DNA of 64,000 nucleotides from Halovivax gelatinilyticus (GCF_024300625.1 NZ_CP101322.1:3547992-3611991); one strand, 5' to 3'. Positions 42,118 to 50,644 are shown, counted from the stretch's first letter. Translations and numbers: made by a program. The notes: generated by a model from the letters alone, not told the origin.

Positions 42118-42723
42118 CTACCCCATCAACGACTGGAGCAGTTCCGGCGTGATTTCGTCGTGTTCGTAGCGATCGCCGCCGTGTTCGTCCTGAAACGACT
42201 CGGCGTCGTCCGGATCCGAGAAGCCGATCAGGGATCGACCCATCGCCCCGTGGACGTCGCTGTCGACGACCAGGGTCAGTTCCGCCGGATCCGCGAACGT
42301 CTCTGCGTCCAGGTGGCGACTGATCTCGGGTGCGTCGCCGCCGGTGACGACCTCCCAGTCGACGCTCGAGTAGTCCGTCAGGTAGACGACGGTGGGCTCG
42401 GCCTGAGATTCGTGATCGAACGTGAATCCGTAGGTACATCGCGAACTGCAGAACTGCGCCGGGCGGTCTTCGTCGGTTTCGAGGATCGGCTCGGGCTCGT
42501 CGTAGAACGACTGACCGGCCGGTCCGCGATAGTTTCCGATCTCCATCGTACAGTTGTCACAGGCCATTTCCGGTTCGATCGTGATCGGGTCAGAAACGGG
42601 GTCGTCCGAATCGTCCAGACAGCCGGCGACTGCGGCTAGACCCGCAACCGTCACGCCGGTGAGAACTGTCCGTCGAGTGATCGGTCTGGTTGGGTCCGGC
42701 CGCGTTGAATGTGTGTCGTCCAT
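42118..42723 (-). CDS. nosL: NosL copper lipoprotein, 201 aa
   Basis: The N-terminus carries a twin-arginine motif (ITRRTVLTG) and lipobox AVAGCLDD, so it is an exported lipoprotein. The NosL Cu(I) site is MACDNCTMEIGNY (CxxCxM, about residue 54), and a second cysteine pair lies in AQFCSSRCTYGF. NosL is a copper chaperone for N2O reductase. It is convergent with nosDFY, 45 nt after nosY, so it has its own promoter. The NosL-like part of NosD may be a second copy of the function. Confidence 0.92.
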   Translation of the reverse strand: MDDTHSTRPDPTRPITRRTVLTGVTVAGLAAVAGCLDDSDDPVSDPITIEPEMACDNCTMEIGNYRGPAGQSFYDEPEPILETDEDRPAQFCSSRCTYGFTFDHESQAEPTVVYLTDYSSVDWEVVTGGDAPEISRHLDAETFADPAELTLVVDSDVHGAMGRSLIGFSDPDDAESFQDEHGGDRYEHDEITPELLQSLMG

Positions 42724-42783
42724 ACTACCAGTAGGTGACCGACCGAAAAGACGGCTCTGGTGTGATTGACGAACTGACCCGGC

Positions 42784-43239
42784 TCACGCCGAATCGTCGA
42801 CGCGCGTCTTTACGATCGTCACCGGTTGCTCGGCCATGGTTGCAACGCGATTTGCAACGCTCCCCAGAAGGCGTCGATACTCACCCGACCGCGTTTTGGA
42901 ACCGACCACGACGAGGTCGATATCGGTCTCGTCGGCGAACGCGAGGATCTCCTCGTGGGGAACCCCGTGACGGGTCGCGGTTTTCGTCTCGACCCCGGCA
43001 GCCGTCGCTCGCTCGGCGATCGCGTCGACGGCGTCCGTTCCGGCACGTTCGAGCGCCGTTTCGAGCCCTTCGAATTCGTGGACGTACTCGTCCCCGGGGT
43101 ACGAACTGTAGGCGTCTGCGTCGATTACGTACAGTACGTAAACGGTAGCGTCGTACCGCGTCGCGGCGTCGATCGCGTGCTCGATCGCGTCGTCGACACC
43201 GAGACTCAAATCCGTCGTGAGTAGTATTCGGTCGTACAT
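42784..43239 (-). CDS. universal stress protein, variant nucleotide loop, 151 aa
   Basis: It begins MYDRILLTTDLSLGVDDAIE and ends PVTIVKTRVDDSA, a single UspA domain. The ATP loop reads GSKTRSGEYRRLLGS: the second glycine is threonine, so ATP binding is uncertain. A perfect palindrome, GTGTACTGTACAC, ends 2 nt before the start codon (43241-43253) and is a likely operator. It lies between nosL and a DsrE gene on the same strand. Confidence 0.9.
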   Translation of the reverse strand: MYDRILLTTDLSLGVDDAIEHAIDAATRYDATVYVLYVIDADAYSSYPGDEYVHEFEGLETALERAGTDAVDAIAERATAAGVETKTATRHGVPHEEILAFADETDIDLVVVGSKTRSGEYRRLLGSVANRVATMAEQPVTIVKTRVDDSA

Positions 43240-43240
43240 C

Positions 43241-43253
43241 GTGTACTGTACAC
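43241..43253. promoter_or_regulatory. 13-bp palindromic operator GTGTACTGTACAC
   Basis: The arms GTGTAC and GTACAC match perfectly around one T. The site abuts the start codon of the Usp gene at 43239 and would cover the transcription start of a leaderless mRNA. A repressor site is the simplest reading. Confidence 0.5.
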
Positions 43254-43294
43254 CGTCGTTTCAAAAAGTACCACGGGGTAGTCCGCGTCCGGGC

Positions 43295-43660
43295 CTAGCC
43301 GATCGTCAACACCCGATCGGCGCTCGTCGTCAGTTCCAGCAGGTCGCTCATCGTCGACATCGGGCAGTACTCTCCTTCCTCCTGGCGCATCTCGAGACAC
43401 GTTCCGCAGGCTTCGAGGTGGCCGTCGACCTCGAGGAACGCTTCGATGCGGTCTCTGACGTCGAACGGGGCGTCGTCGATCGTTTCGACCTCCACGCCTT
43501 CGCCGAGTAAGAAGACCGAAACGTCGTGGCCGGCCTCGCGCGCCGTAATTCCGAGTCTGAACGCGTTCCACGCTCGTTCGGGATCGTTCGTCTCGAGGAC
43601 GATCGTCATCGATTCGAGTGACTCGTCGTCGGGGTCGGTAGCAGATGGCGCATCTGACAT
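43295..43660 (-). CDS. DsrE-family sulfur-relay protein, 121 aa
   Basis: The DsrE/F fold starts at SMTIVLETNDPERAWNAFRL. Conserved cysteines are in HLEACGTCLEMRQEEGEYC (about residue 90), the usual place of the persulfide-carrying cysteine in DsrE-like proteins. ATG 43660 is chosen over an upstream start at 43687, which lies in the promoter. It is a second DsrE protein in the window, distinct from the DsrE2-like one at 33435, and probably cytoplasmic. The partner is not adjacent. Confidence 0.87.
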   Translation of the reverse strand: MSDAPSATDPDDESLESMTIVLETNDPERAWNAFRLGITAREAGHDVSVFLLGEGVEVETIDDAPFDVRDRIEAFLEVDGHLEACGTCLEMRQEEGEYCPMSTMSDLLELTTSADRVLTIG

Positions 43661-43886
43661 AGTATTGTTTAGATACCCCAATACCATAAGAATTCGGGTC
43701 GCGGCCGCAGACCGGCGACGATTAAAAAAAAACGCGATCGCCGAGCCTCAGCACGAGACGCTCCGCTATGTAAAGTCGCCGTATATCGAGGGTGTTCGGC
43801 TCGGAACTCCCAGGATTTGAGAACTAGGGCGAACCCGTACGGGAGAACGGCTACCGCCCTTACGTCCCGACTCGCTCACGTACGCC

Positions 43887-44036
43887 ATGAGTACGATTCA
43901 TCCCGACGACGAGCCGCCGTTCATGCAGCGGCTGTACGACAACGTGTGGTTACTAGCACTGCTAGCCCTGCTGTTCTTCGCCGTCTCGTACGTCGGCTGG
44001 GGGCTACTAGACATCTATACGGTACCCGCACGGTGA
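43887..44036 (+). CDS. small single-span subunit of heme-copper oxidase-type complex, 49 aa
   Basis: From ATG 43887 the protein reads MSTIHPDDEPPFMQRLYDN, then one span (VWLLALLALLFFAVSYVGWG) and a short tail ending at TGA 44034-44036. It starts the operon with the CuA subunit (4 nt downstream) and the heme-copper subunit I. Small one-helix subunits are normal in such complexes. It has no equivalent by sequence in the two ba3 clusters. Confidence 0.8.
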   Translation: MSTIHPDDEPPFMQRLYDNVWLLALLALLFFAVSYVGWGLLDIYTVPAR

Positions 44037-44040
44037 TTCG

Positions 44041-44586
44041 ATGACGTCACCGATCAAGCCGCCGGAAGGCAACTGGTGGAATCAACCGATCAACCGACGC
44101 GAGACGATCTGGCTCGGGCTCGGGACGGCCTGGGCCGTCGTCCTCTTCGGGTGGATGAGCGCGTTCACCCGGATCGGCGATCAGAACCCGATCGGACAGA
44201 GCTACAAAGTCGAGGACGACGAGTACTTCGACACCGTCCAGGCCTACAAGGAAGAAGCCGACGAGAACGAGGACGGCCACCTGATCCCGCCGGGCGACAG
44301 CGTCTACATCAACGCGATGACCTACCAGTGGGACGGCCTCCCGGTGGTCCTCGAAGCGGGCCGAGAGTACGACTTCCACCTGGGCTCGACCGACGTCCAG
44401 CACGGATTCTCGATCCGACCGGAGGATACGCTGAGCAAACAGATCAACCTGCAAGTGATCCCGGGCTACGAGTGGATCGTCCCCATGGAGTTCGACGAAC
44501 CCGGCACCTACCGGGTGCTGTGTAACGAGTTCTGTGGCGACGGCCACGAGTCGATGGCCGGGACGCTCTACGTGGAGGAAGCCTGA
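44041..44586 (+). CDS. CuA subunit (subunit II) of CuA-type NO reductase or oxidase, 181 aa
   Basis: One N-terminal span (ETIWLGLGTAWAVVLFGWMS) anchors a cupredoxin domain outside the membrane. The dinuclear CuA site is complete: a histidine in STDVQHGFSI and the loop LCNEFCGDGHESMAG (Cys, Cys, His, Met). It takes electrons from a cupredoxin or similar donor and passes them to subunit I, encoded 2 nt downstream. Single-span topology differs from the two-span subunit II of A-type oxidases and is like ba3 and CuA-type NO reductases. Confidence 0.88.
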   Translation: MTSPIKPPEGNWWNQPINRRETIWLGLGTAWAVVLFGWMSAFTRIGDQNPIGQSYKVEDDEYFDTVQAYKEEADENEDGHLIPPGDSVYINAMTYQWDGLPVVLEAGREYDFHLGSTDVQHGFSIRPEDTLSKQINLQVIPGYEWIVPMEFDEPGTYRVLCNEFCGDGHESMAGTLYVEEA

Positions 44587-44588
44587 CC

Positions 44589-46376
44589 ATGGCCCACAGG
44601 TTCGACGTCCTCGGACTGTTCGACAACGAGTACGACGAGGACGGCTTTCGAATGTGCGGAATCACCGGGCTGAACGTCCACCGGTCGGTCGAAAACCACG
44701 TCAAGCTCTTCGGCCTGACGGCGCTCGTCTACCTGATCATCGGCGGGATCTTCGCGATCACGGTCGCGACGACCCGATGGGAGGCGATCGGTCTCCTCGA
44801 TGCCACCGATTACTACATCCACCTCAGCATGCACGCCTGGAGCATGCTGCTCTTCTGGATCGTCTTCATGGAGGTCGGCATCCTCTACGTCGGCGGTCCG
44901 ATGGTCCTCGGCAGGCGGCTGCCGTTGACGAAATTCGCGAAGCTCGGCTACCTCACGATGGTCGCCGGGACGATCACCGTCTACTACTCGATATGGACCA
45001 CGAGCGCGCCCGACCAGGCGCCGCTTCTGACCGCCTACATTCCGCTTCCATCTGCGCCGTTGTTCTACGGGGGCGCGTTGCTCTTCGTTCTCGGGGTCGT
45101 CGTCGCCTCCCTGCCGTTCTTCGTCGCGCTCTGGAACGAAAAGCGAGAGAACAAAGGTGAGAGCCTTCCGCTCGTCACCTTCGGTGCGTTCATCACGAGC
45201 ATCATCGCCGTCGAAGCGCTGCTCGGCGGCGTCGTCGCCTTCGCCGGCGGGTTACTCTGGCGCCTGGAAATCCTGCAGTTCGACCCCGCCGCCTACCGGA
45301 TGTGGTTCTGGATCGTCGGTCACGGTACCCAGCAGATCAATCTCGTGGCGATGATCGTCGTCTGGTACTTCCTCACCCACGTCGTCGGTGGGGCGGAAGT
45401 CGTCAGCGAGAAGGTCTCGCGAACGGCGTTCGTCCTCTATCTCTTCTTCATCAACATGGGCGCGGCCCACCACCTGCTGGTCGACCCCGGCATCTCGACC
45501 GGCTGGCGGATCTGGAACACCTCCTACGCGTTCTACGGGGCGACGCTCGCGAGCCTCATTCACGCCTTCGCCATCCCGGCCGGCATCGAAGCCGGTCGGC
45601 GAAAACGCGGCAAGGGCGGCGGCCTCTTCGGCTGGCTCACCTCCGCGCCGTGGCGAAACCCGGCGTTTTCCGCGCCGATCCTGGCGATCATCCTGTTCGG
45701 ATTCCTCGGCGGCATTACGGGCGTGTTGATGGGCCAGCTCCAGCTCAACATGGCGTGGCACAACACGTTCGCGACCGTCGGGCACTTCCACAGCACCGTC
45801 GTCCTCGGCACGACGATCACGTTCATGGGCCTGATCTACTTCTTGATCCGGACCATGTTCATGCGCCAGTTCATCTCGACGAAGCTGGCCTCGGCCCAGC
45901 CGTTCCTCTACGGCGGCGCCATGGGCATCACGGCGCTGATGATGATGTACGTCGGCATCCTCTACGGCGTTCCGCGCCGGACGCCGGAAGTCGTCGAGAA
46001 CATCCCGCGGGCGGGCTACGAGTTCAGCCTCGACGCCGCCACTCCGCTGTTCGCGGTCTTTGGCATCTTCGCGGTCATCGCGATCATCGGCGGGGCGCTG
46101 TTCATCGCGCTCGCCGTCCTCTCCGTCCTGTTCGGAGAGCGCATCGAACCGGGCGGGGACTGGGACCTCGTCGCAGACGGCGGTACGAAGTCGGCGGGAA
46201 CGAAGATCGCCCAGTCTCGCGAGAGTCTGGAGATGGCCGACGATCCGGACGATCCGGTCCACGCCTACGAGATGCGCGGGACGTTCGTGCTCTGTCTGAT
46301 CTTCCTGACCGCGTTCGTCATCACGTACATCCTGAACTGGTATCTGATCACCCAGCTCTGGTCCATCGGGGCCTGA
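44589..46376 (+). CDS. heme-copper subunit I without the active-site tyrosine, probable CuA-type (eNOR-like) nitric oxide reductase, 595 aa
   Basis: The protein has 13 or so spans and all heme and metal histidines: low-spin heme ligands in IHLSMHAW (His82) and GHFHSTVVLG (His401), high-spin heme ligand His399, and metal ligands His294/His295 (AAHHLLVDPG) and His245. However, the helix VI motif is WIVGHGTQQINLVAM, where O2 reductases have HP-x-x-Y with a His-Tyr cross-link; here glutamines 248-249 occupy that zone. Loss of this Tyr is typical of NO reductases, and a CuA partner plus glutamine suggests the eNOR type (inference). Neighbouring nos genes support a denitrification role. Confidence 0.8.
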   Translation: MAHRFDVLGLFDNEYDEDGFRMCGITGLNVHRSVENHVKLFGLTALVYLIIGGIFAITVATTRWEAIGLLDATDYYIHLSMHAWSMLLFWIVFMEVGILYVGGPMVLGRRLPLTKFAKLGYLTMVAGTITVYYSIWTTSAPDQAPLLTAYIPLPSAPLFYGGALLFVLGVVVASLPFFVALWNEKRENKGESLPLVTFGAFITSIIAVEALLGGVVAFAGGLLWRLEILQFDPAAYRMWFWIVGHGTQQINLVAMIVVWYFLTHVVGGAEVVSEKVSRTAFVLYLFFINMGAAHHLLVDPGISTGWRIWNTSYAFYGATLASLIHAFAIPAGIEAGRRKRGKGGGLFGWLTSAPWRNPAFSAPILAIILFGFLGGITGVLMGQLQLNMAWHNTFATVGHFHSTVVLGTTITFMGLIYFLIRTMFMRQFISTKLASAQPFLYGGAMGITALMMMYVGILYGVPRRTPEVVENIPRAGYEFSLDAATPLFAVFGIFAVIAIIGGALFIALAVLSVLFGERIEPGGDWDLVADGGTKSAGTKIAQSRESLEMADDPDDPVHAYEMRGTFVLCLIFLTAFVITYILNWYLITQLWSIGA

Positions 46377-46621
46377 GCGGGCGATCGAATTCTCCTCGAT
46401 TACGACCGCACCGGCGAGAGACCGACGCACGTTCGACGACCGTTCTACCGTCGAACCAGTTCGGGAAACGACCCACCGTAGTGGACCCCGTACGACCGAG
46501 TGAAACCGGAAGACGGCCGTCGGGTACGTGGGACGCCACGAACGACTCGAATGATCACGAGCACAGAACCCGAGATTCGAGCGTGAACGATCATCCATCC
46601 CGACGGGAACCAAACAAATCT

Positions 46622-47314
46622 ATGGCAAATTCAACGACCGCGAACCGATCGGCGCCACGACGTATCGTCAGGCGGGCGTGGAACGACCTGCTCAGCATCT
46701 ACTACGCGAACACGCCGATCTGGCGCTGGTTCAAGAGCGGCGGCCTCCTCGTGTTCGGCTTCTTCTGCTGGTCAGCAGCCTCCTTGCTCCTCTCGTACCG
46801 ACCGGACTGGACGTTCCTTCACTACGTGATGGCGTACGGGTTCGCCCTGATCGTCTGGGGGCCGCTCACGCACTTCGTGATCGTTCCCCTGGCAATTCGC
46901 CTTCGACGGACGGCCGAACATCCGGCCGCCCGGTTCTTCGCTCGAAACGTCTCGAAGATCAACCTCTCCGTGTTCGTCGTCATCGTCATCGTCCTGGCGG
47001 TGGTGCAATTTTCGCCCATGATGCTCGACTTCGGCGGCGCGTTCGAGAGCGATTCCGGCTCGGAGGTTACGGCGGACCTCGAGTGCGAGCAAACGGACGA
47101 CCTGATCACCTGTCAGTTGACGAGTACCGAGGGCGTCGATCGAATCGAGGTTACCTCGGGCGACCGCGAAGTGGCCATCGTCGATGATCCAGGAGGGCCC
47201 TTCGAGATCCGGGTCGATGCTCTCGAAGAAGTCGTCGGACAGAAACAGTACTCGGTGGCGCTGTACGACGAAGATGGCAACCGAGTCGGTGTCTTCCGAC
47301 GAAGCGCACGATAA
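46622..47314 (+). CDS. putative third subunit or assembly protein of the eNOR-like complex, 230 aa
   Basis: Three spans (near residues 38-58, 65-90 and 112-135) are followed by an extracytoplasmic domain of about 95 residues with a cysteine pair in ADLECEQTDDLITCQL, likely a disulfide, and a beta-sandwich look (VDRIEVTSGDREVAIV). The gene lies 245 nt after subunit I on the same strand, with no gene between. Its role is inferred only from position. No family is recognised. Confidence 0.68.
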   Translation: MANSTTANRSAPRRIVRRAWNDLLSIYYANTPIWRWFKSGGLLVFGFFCWSAASLLLSYRPDWTFLHYVMAYGFALIVWGPLTHFVIVPLAIRLRRTAEHPAARFFARNVSKINLSVFVVIVIVLAVVQFSPMMLDFGGAFESDSGSEVTADLECEQTDDLITCQLTSTEGVDRIEVTSGDREVAIVDDPGGPFEIRVDALEEVVGQKQYSVALYDEDGNRVGVFRRSAR

Positions 47315-47555
47315 TCCCCGGCAACCTGAAGGCGGTCAGTATTCGTCCTTCGTTCTGCGTCGCTGGTCTGCCTCGTTGGTGGAAGGACGTACGGCCTGCA
47401 AGCCGATCCGTTCTGAGCGTCAGTACTCCGGGAAGAGACGGGGTGCACACGATCCGTTGGTTCTGAAGCGACCACCGATAGCCACACGGACGCCCGCGAA
47501 CACAACCGGTGGTCGGTGTGAAACGGTCGTCGCGGCCACGGGCAGTCTACCAGCG

Positions 47556-47999
47556 CTACTCGGGAGTTCGTCGGCCGACGGCGGTCTCGATCTCGAGTTC
47601 GTACAGTGCGAGGGCAATTTCCTCGATATCCTCGTCGAAGACGCGCAATTCCAGAAACGATTCGTTGACCGCCGTCTCGTCGAACGACGCTCGCTCGTCA
47701 CCGTCGAGTCGCCGCAACGAGCCGGTCAGGAGCACGCTCCAGGAGTCGCCGGTCTCGTCGACGTCGTAGAGCGTCAGACAGGCGGTCTCCGTTCGGTCGA
47801 GGTAGCGCATCTTCGCGCTGTCGCCGTCGTCGGCCAGTCGGACGTACAGCGAGCCGTCCGCGTAGTGGTAGGCGACCGGGATCGCGTACGCGTCCCCATC
47901 GTCGGCGAGGGCGAGCACGGCAGTTTCCTCGCGCTCGAGGTAGCGTTGCAGCGCGTCGTCGTCCATGCCGACCGTGTATCTGAACTCGATTCGGTCCAT
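47556..47999 (-). CDS. pyridoxamine 5'-phosphate oxidase-like flavin-binding split-barrel protein, 147 aa
   Basis: The pattern LEREETAVLALADDGDAYAI, then PVAYHYADGSLYVRLADDG and YLDRTETACLTLYDVD, is that of the FMN-binding split barrel, haloarchaeal PPOX subgroup. Such proteins bind FMN, F420 or heme; the ligand is not evident. ATG 47999 is chosen because the preceding frame is Arg/Pro-rich and untypical. It lies between the eNOR-like and ba3 clusters on the reverse strand. Gaps of about 240 nt before it (47315-47555) and 120 nt after it hold no genes. Confidence 0.82.
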   Translation of the reverse strand: MDRIEFRYTVGMDDDALQRYLEREETAVLALADDGDAYAIPVAYHYADGSLYVRLADDGDSAKMRYLDRTETACLTLYDVDETGDSWSVLLTGSLRRLDGDERASFDETAVNESFLELRVFDEDIEEIALALYELEIETAVGRRTPE

Positions 48000-48124
48000 C
48001 GGTGATCGGACGACACCTGGCGATATCAACTCCGGTGGTCGGGCGAGTCGTGACCCGATCTGACCCGACGGTTTCCGCACCTACGGGTCGCCTCGCCGTT
48101 CGAACCGGTTATACCGGTGGATGT

Positions 48125-48328
48125 CTAGCCGTCCGACGCGTCCGCACACGCCTCTTTCGGCGGCTGGAGCGCCCAGACGAGCAGGGCGCAGACCAGGACG
48201 ACGCCGATAACGGCGGTCTGAACGAGCGAAAGCTCGATCCCTACCCAGACGGCCATCGTCCGAAGTTCGACGACGAAGGGAACCGTCAGGGCGACCAGGA
48301 CCAGTAGCAGGGCAGGGTGAACGCGCAT
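48125..48328 (-). CDS. cbaC: small ba3-oxidase subunit (CbaC-like), 67 aa
   Basis: Two spans (LLLVLVALTVPFVVELRTMA and VQTAVIGVVLVCALLVWAL) follow MRVHPA, and the tail is short. It starts 1 nt after the stop of subunit I and has the same layout as the protein at 57510-57704 in the second ba3 cluster (both have V-ELRT after the first span and WAL before the tail). This marks both as the same small oxidase subunit. The symbol follows Natronomonas-style naming. Confidence 0.75.
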   Translation of the reverse strand: MRVHPALLLVLVALTVPFVVELRTMAVWVGIELSLVQTAVIGVVLVCALLVWALQPPKEACADASDG

Positions 48329-48329
48329 G

Positions 48330-50141
48330 TCAGGGACTCACCACCGACTGGAGGGCGGTCACGACCGGGTCGATCCACGGGAGAATCGCGTCTATTCCTT
48401 CGATTCCGGGTCCGAAGAGGCCGCCGCGCTCGATGATGCTCCACAGCGGCATGGCGTAGGCGAAGAGTACGAGGATCACCGCCACGACCGTCCACAGTTT
48501 GAGGTTGTCGAGGACCGCCGGAGCGTGCTCGGGGCCCGAGAGCGAGTCCGCGTACCCGTTGTCCGGAACGGAACCGCGTCCGCCAATCGACGTCATGGCG
48601 ACAACCGTCAGGAACAACAGCAACGAGATCGTCAGCAGCGTCCCGCCCAGGACGACCTGCGCGTCGAGTTCTGCGACCGTTCCGACGGAGGCTTCGAACG
48701 CGAAGTCGTACTGCGGCTCGGCCGTGCGGCGCGGGATGCCCATCAGACCGCCGCGGTGCATCGCGTTCGACATGAACACCATCCCGACGAACCAGAGGAC
48801 CGTCTGGACGAGGGCCACCGAACGGCCCCAGAGCGGTTTGCCGGTCACCTGCGGCAGGAACCAGTAGGTGACGGCCATGAACGTGAGCGCGACGGCCGTT
48901 CCAACGGTGAGGTGGAAGTGTCCGACCACCCAGAACGTATTGTGGACGAGATAGTTGATGTTCATCCCGGCGTTGACCATGCCGGAAAAGCCAGCCGCGG
49001 CGAACAGCAATCCGGCCAGCGCCATCCCGGTGAACACCGGGTCACGCCAGGGTAGCGCACCCAGCCAGCGGAGTTTGCCCTCCCCGCCGCGCTGGCGGGC
49101 GCCGTGTTCCATGCTGGCGACGACGGTGAACGCGGTGAGCAAGCTCGGCAGCAGCAGGAACATCGTGTTCGTCATCGCGATGAACTTAAAGCCCTCCGCG
49201 ATCCCCGGATCGAGATACTGGTGGTGGATGCCAGTCGGCACGGAGAGGATCAGAAAGAGAACGAACACGACGCGGGCGAGCGGATCGCTGAACAGTTTTC
49301 CGCCCGAGATCTTCGGCAGCATGACGTACCACATCATGTACGCCGGCATCAACCAGAAGTAGACGACGGGGTGGCCGAAGAACCAGAACAGCGTCCGGGT
49401 CAAGAGCGGATTGACGCTCTCGGTGATCCCGAGCGACCACGGTAACAGGAATGCCAGAATGGCGACGGCGACCCCCAGGCTGGCGATGAGCCACATGATG
49501 GTGGTCGTGATGACCATGAACGCCGGTAACGGAATCCGATCGTCGGGATGCTCACGCCGCCACGCGCGATAGGATCGCAGCCAGTCGGCGCCAGCCATCC
49601 AGGTACCCACGACGAAGACCGTAAGGCCCAGGTAGAACAGCGGATGCGCTTGCATCGGCGCGTAGAACGTAAAGAGCACGCTCGCGCTCATGTCCGTCGC
49701 GTCGGTGAAGCCGGCGAAGATCGGGATCGCCGCCATCGCCGCCCCGGCGAGCATCGTCAGGTACCAGGCCCAGGTAAACCGTATGTCCTCGACCTCGCGC
49801 TCGAGGCTCGTCGTCATCGCCCACGTGAACACGCCGACGAGGAAGAAGATGGTGAACGTAATCGCCAGCAACACCCCGTGGGCGGTCAGCACGGTGTAGT
49901 AGTCGGCCGAATCGACGAATCGGAGCACGTCGGCGCGGTGGAGCACCTGAACGAAGCCAAAGAGGCCCCCGATGGCGAGTGAGACGAACGCGCTCCAGAA
50001 CGCCGCCCGAATCACCGCGGCCTCGCGCGGAAACTGGTGTACGTAGGCACCCTCACTCAGCTCGCCGGACTGAGTACCAGCCAGGACGCCGGGCTGGCCG
50101 TCTCCCACGACGTCGGACGAATCCTCGACGCCCGCGCTCAT
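48330..50141 (-). CDS. cbaA: ba3-type terminal oxidase subunit I, 603 aa
   Basis: This is a B-family heme-copper oxygen reductase. Helix VI has FGHPVVYFWLMPAY (His257 and Tyr261, the cross-linked pair), CuB histidines follow in GIHHQYLDPG, and the heme region has GHFHLTVGTAVALTF. The N-terminus of about 40 residues (MSAGVEDSSDVVGDG) is longer than in its paralogue at 55759. It reduces O2 to water and pumps protons. The start overlaps the stop of subunit II by ATGA; the operon order is D-B-A-C. Confidence 0.93.
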   Translation of the reverse strand: MSAGVEDSSDVVGDGQPGVLAGTQSGELSEGAYVHQFPREAAVIRAAFWSAFVSLAIGGLFGFVQVLHRADVLRFVDSADYYTVLTAHGVLLAITFTIFFLVGVFTWAMTTSLEREVEDIRFTWAWYLTMLAGAAMAAIPIFAGFTDATDMSASVLFTFYAPMQAHPLFYLGLTVFVVGTWMAGADWLRSYRAWRREHPDDRIPLPAFMVITTTIMWLIASLGVAVAILAFLLPWSLGITESVNPLLTRTLFWFFGHPVVYFWLMPAYMMWYVMLPKISGGKLFSDPLARVVFVLFLILSVPTGIHHQYLDPGIAEGFKFIAMTNTMFLLLPSLLTAFTVVASMEHGARQRGGEGKLRWLGALPWRDPVFTGMALAGLLFAAAGFSGMVNAGMNINYLVHNTFWVVGHFHLTVGTAVALTFMAVTYWFLPQVTGKPLWGRSVALVQTVLWFVGMVFMSNAMHRGGLMGIPRRTAEPQYDFAFEASVGTVAELDAQVVLGGTLLTISLLLFLTVVAMTSIGGRGSVPDNGYADSLSGPEHAPAVLDNLKLWTVVAVILVLFAYAMPLWSIIERGGLFGPGIEGIDAILPWIDPVVTALQSVVSP

Positions 50142-50644
50142 TCGGAATCACCGTCCAGTTCGAACTCGTCTTCGGGAACGACGGTCAGTGTCCCCTCCAT
50201 GTTGTGGTGATCGATCCCGCAGTACTCGTTACAGAGAATGCCGTACTCGCCGGGTTCGTCGAATTCGACGGTGAGTTCCGAAATCTCACCGGGAATGACC
50301 ATCGTGTTCACGTTGGTGCCGGCGACGCTGAAGCTGTGGATCACGTCCCGGCTCGTGACGTAGAACGTCACCTCGCTGTTGGCCGGCACCTCGATCTCGT
50401 TTGGCTGGTAGATGAACGTCATCGCGACGACGTGGGCCTCGTACTCGTTCTCTCCGACCTGCTCGACGCCGGGATCACCGAAGCCGGGGTGGTCGTTGAT
50501 TTCGTCGGGCGCGATCGTCTCTTCTGAATCGCTGATCATGGCGATGCCGAGCCCGACACTGCCGTAGGTGATCGTCACGATGAAGACGACGATCAGGACC
50601 ATCGCCGCGACCAACCATAGTTTCTCGTAGTTGTGTATGTTCAT
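50138..50644 (-). CDS. cbaB: ba3-type oxidase subunit II (CuA), 168 aa
   Basis: One N-terminal span (LWLVAAMVLIVVFIVTITYG) and a cupredoxin domain with full CuA ligands: DVIHSFSV and ILCNEYCGIDHHNMEG. It matches the first 165 residues of the paralogue at 54890-55762 closely, including YEAHVVAMTFIYQP. ATG 50644 lies inside the end of the upstream cbaD gene (overlap of four bases). It receives electrons from a cupredoxin such as the halocyanin-like protein. Confidence 0.92.
   Translation of the reverse strand: MNIHNYEKLWLVAAMVLIVVFIVTITYGSVGLGIAMISDSEETIAPDEINDHPGFGDPGVEQVGENEYEAHVVAMTFIYQPNEIEVPANSEVTFYVTSRDVIHSFSVAGTNVNTMVIPGEISELTVEFDEPGEYGILCNEYCGIDHHNMEGTLTVVPEDEFELDGDSE

Noticed and set aside
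43724-43732. Run of nine A as a transcription terminator
   Set aside because: As a T-run it would end a reverse-strand transcript entering from the right, and no reverse-strand gene is there; it does not follow a forward gene either.
45252-46613. 453-residue open frame on the reverse strand opposite the eNOR-like subunit I gene
   Set aside because: It is rich in Arg, Asp and Glu with no domain, and is the mirror of a well-conserved gene; such frames are a by-product of high GC.
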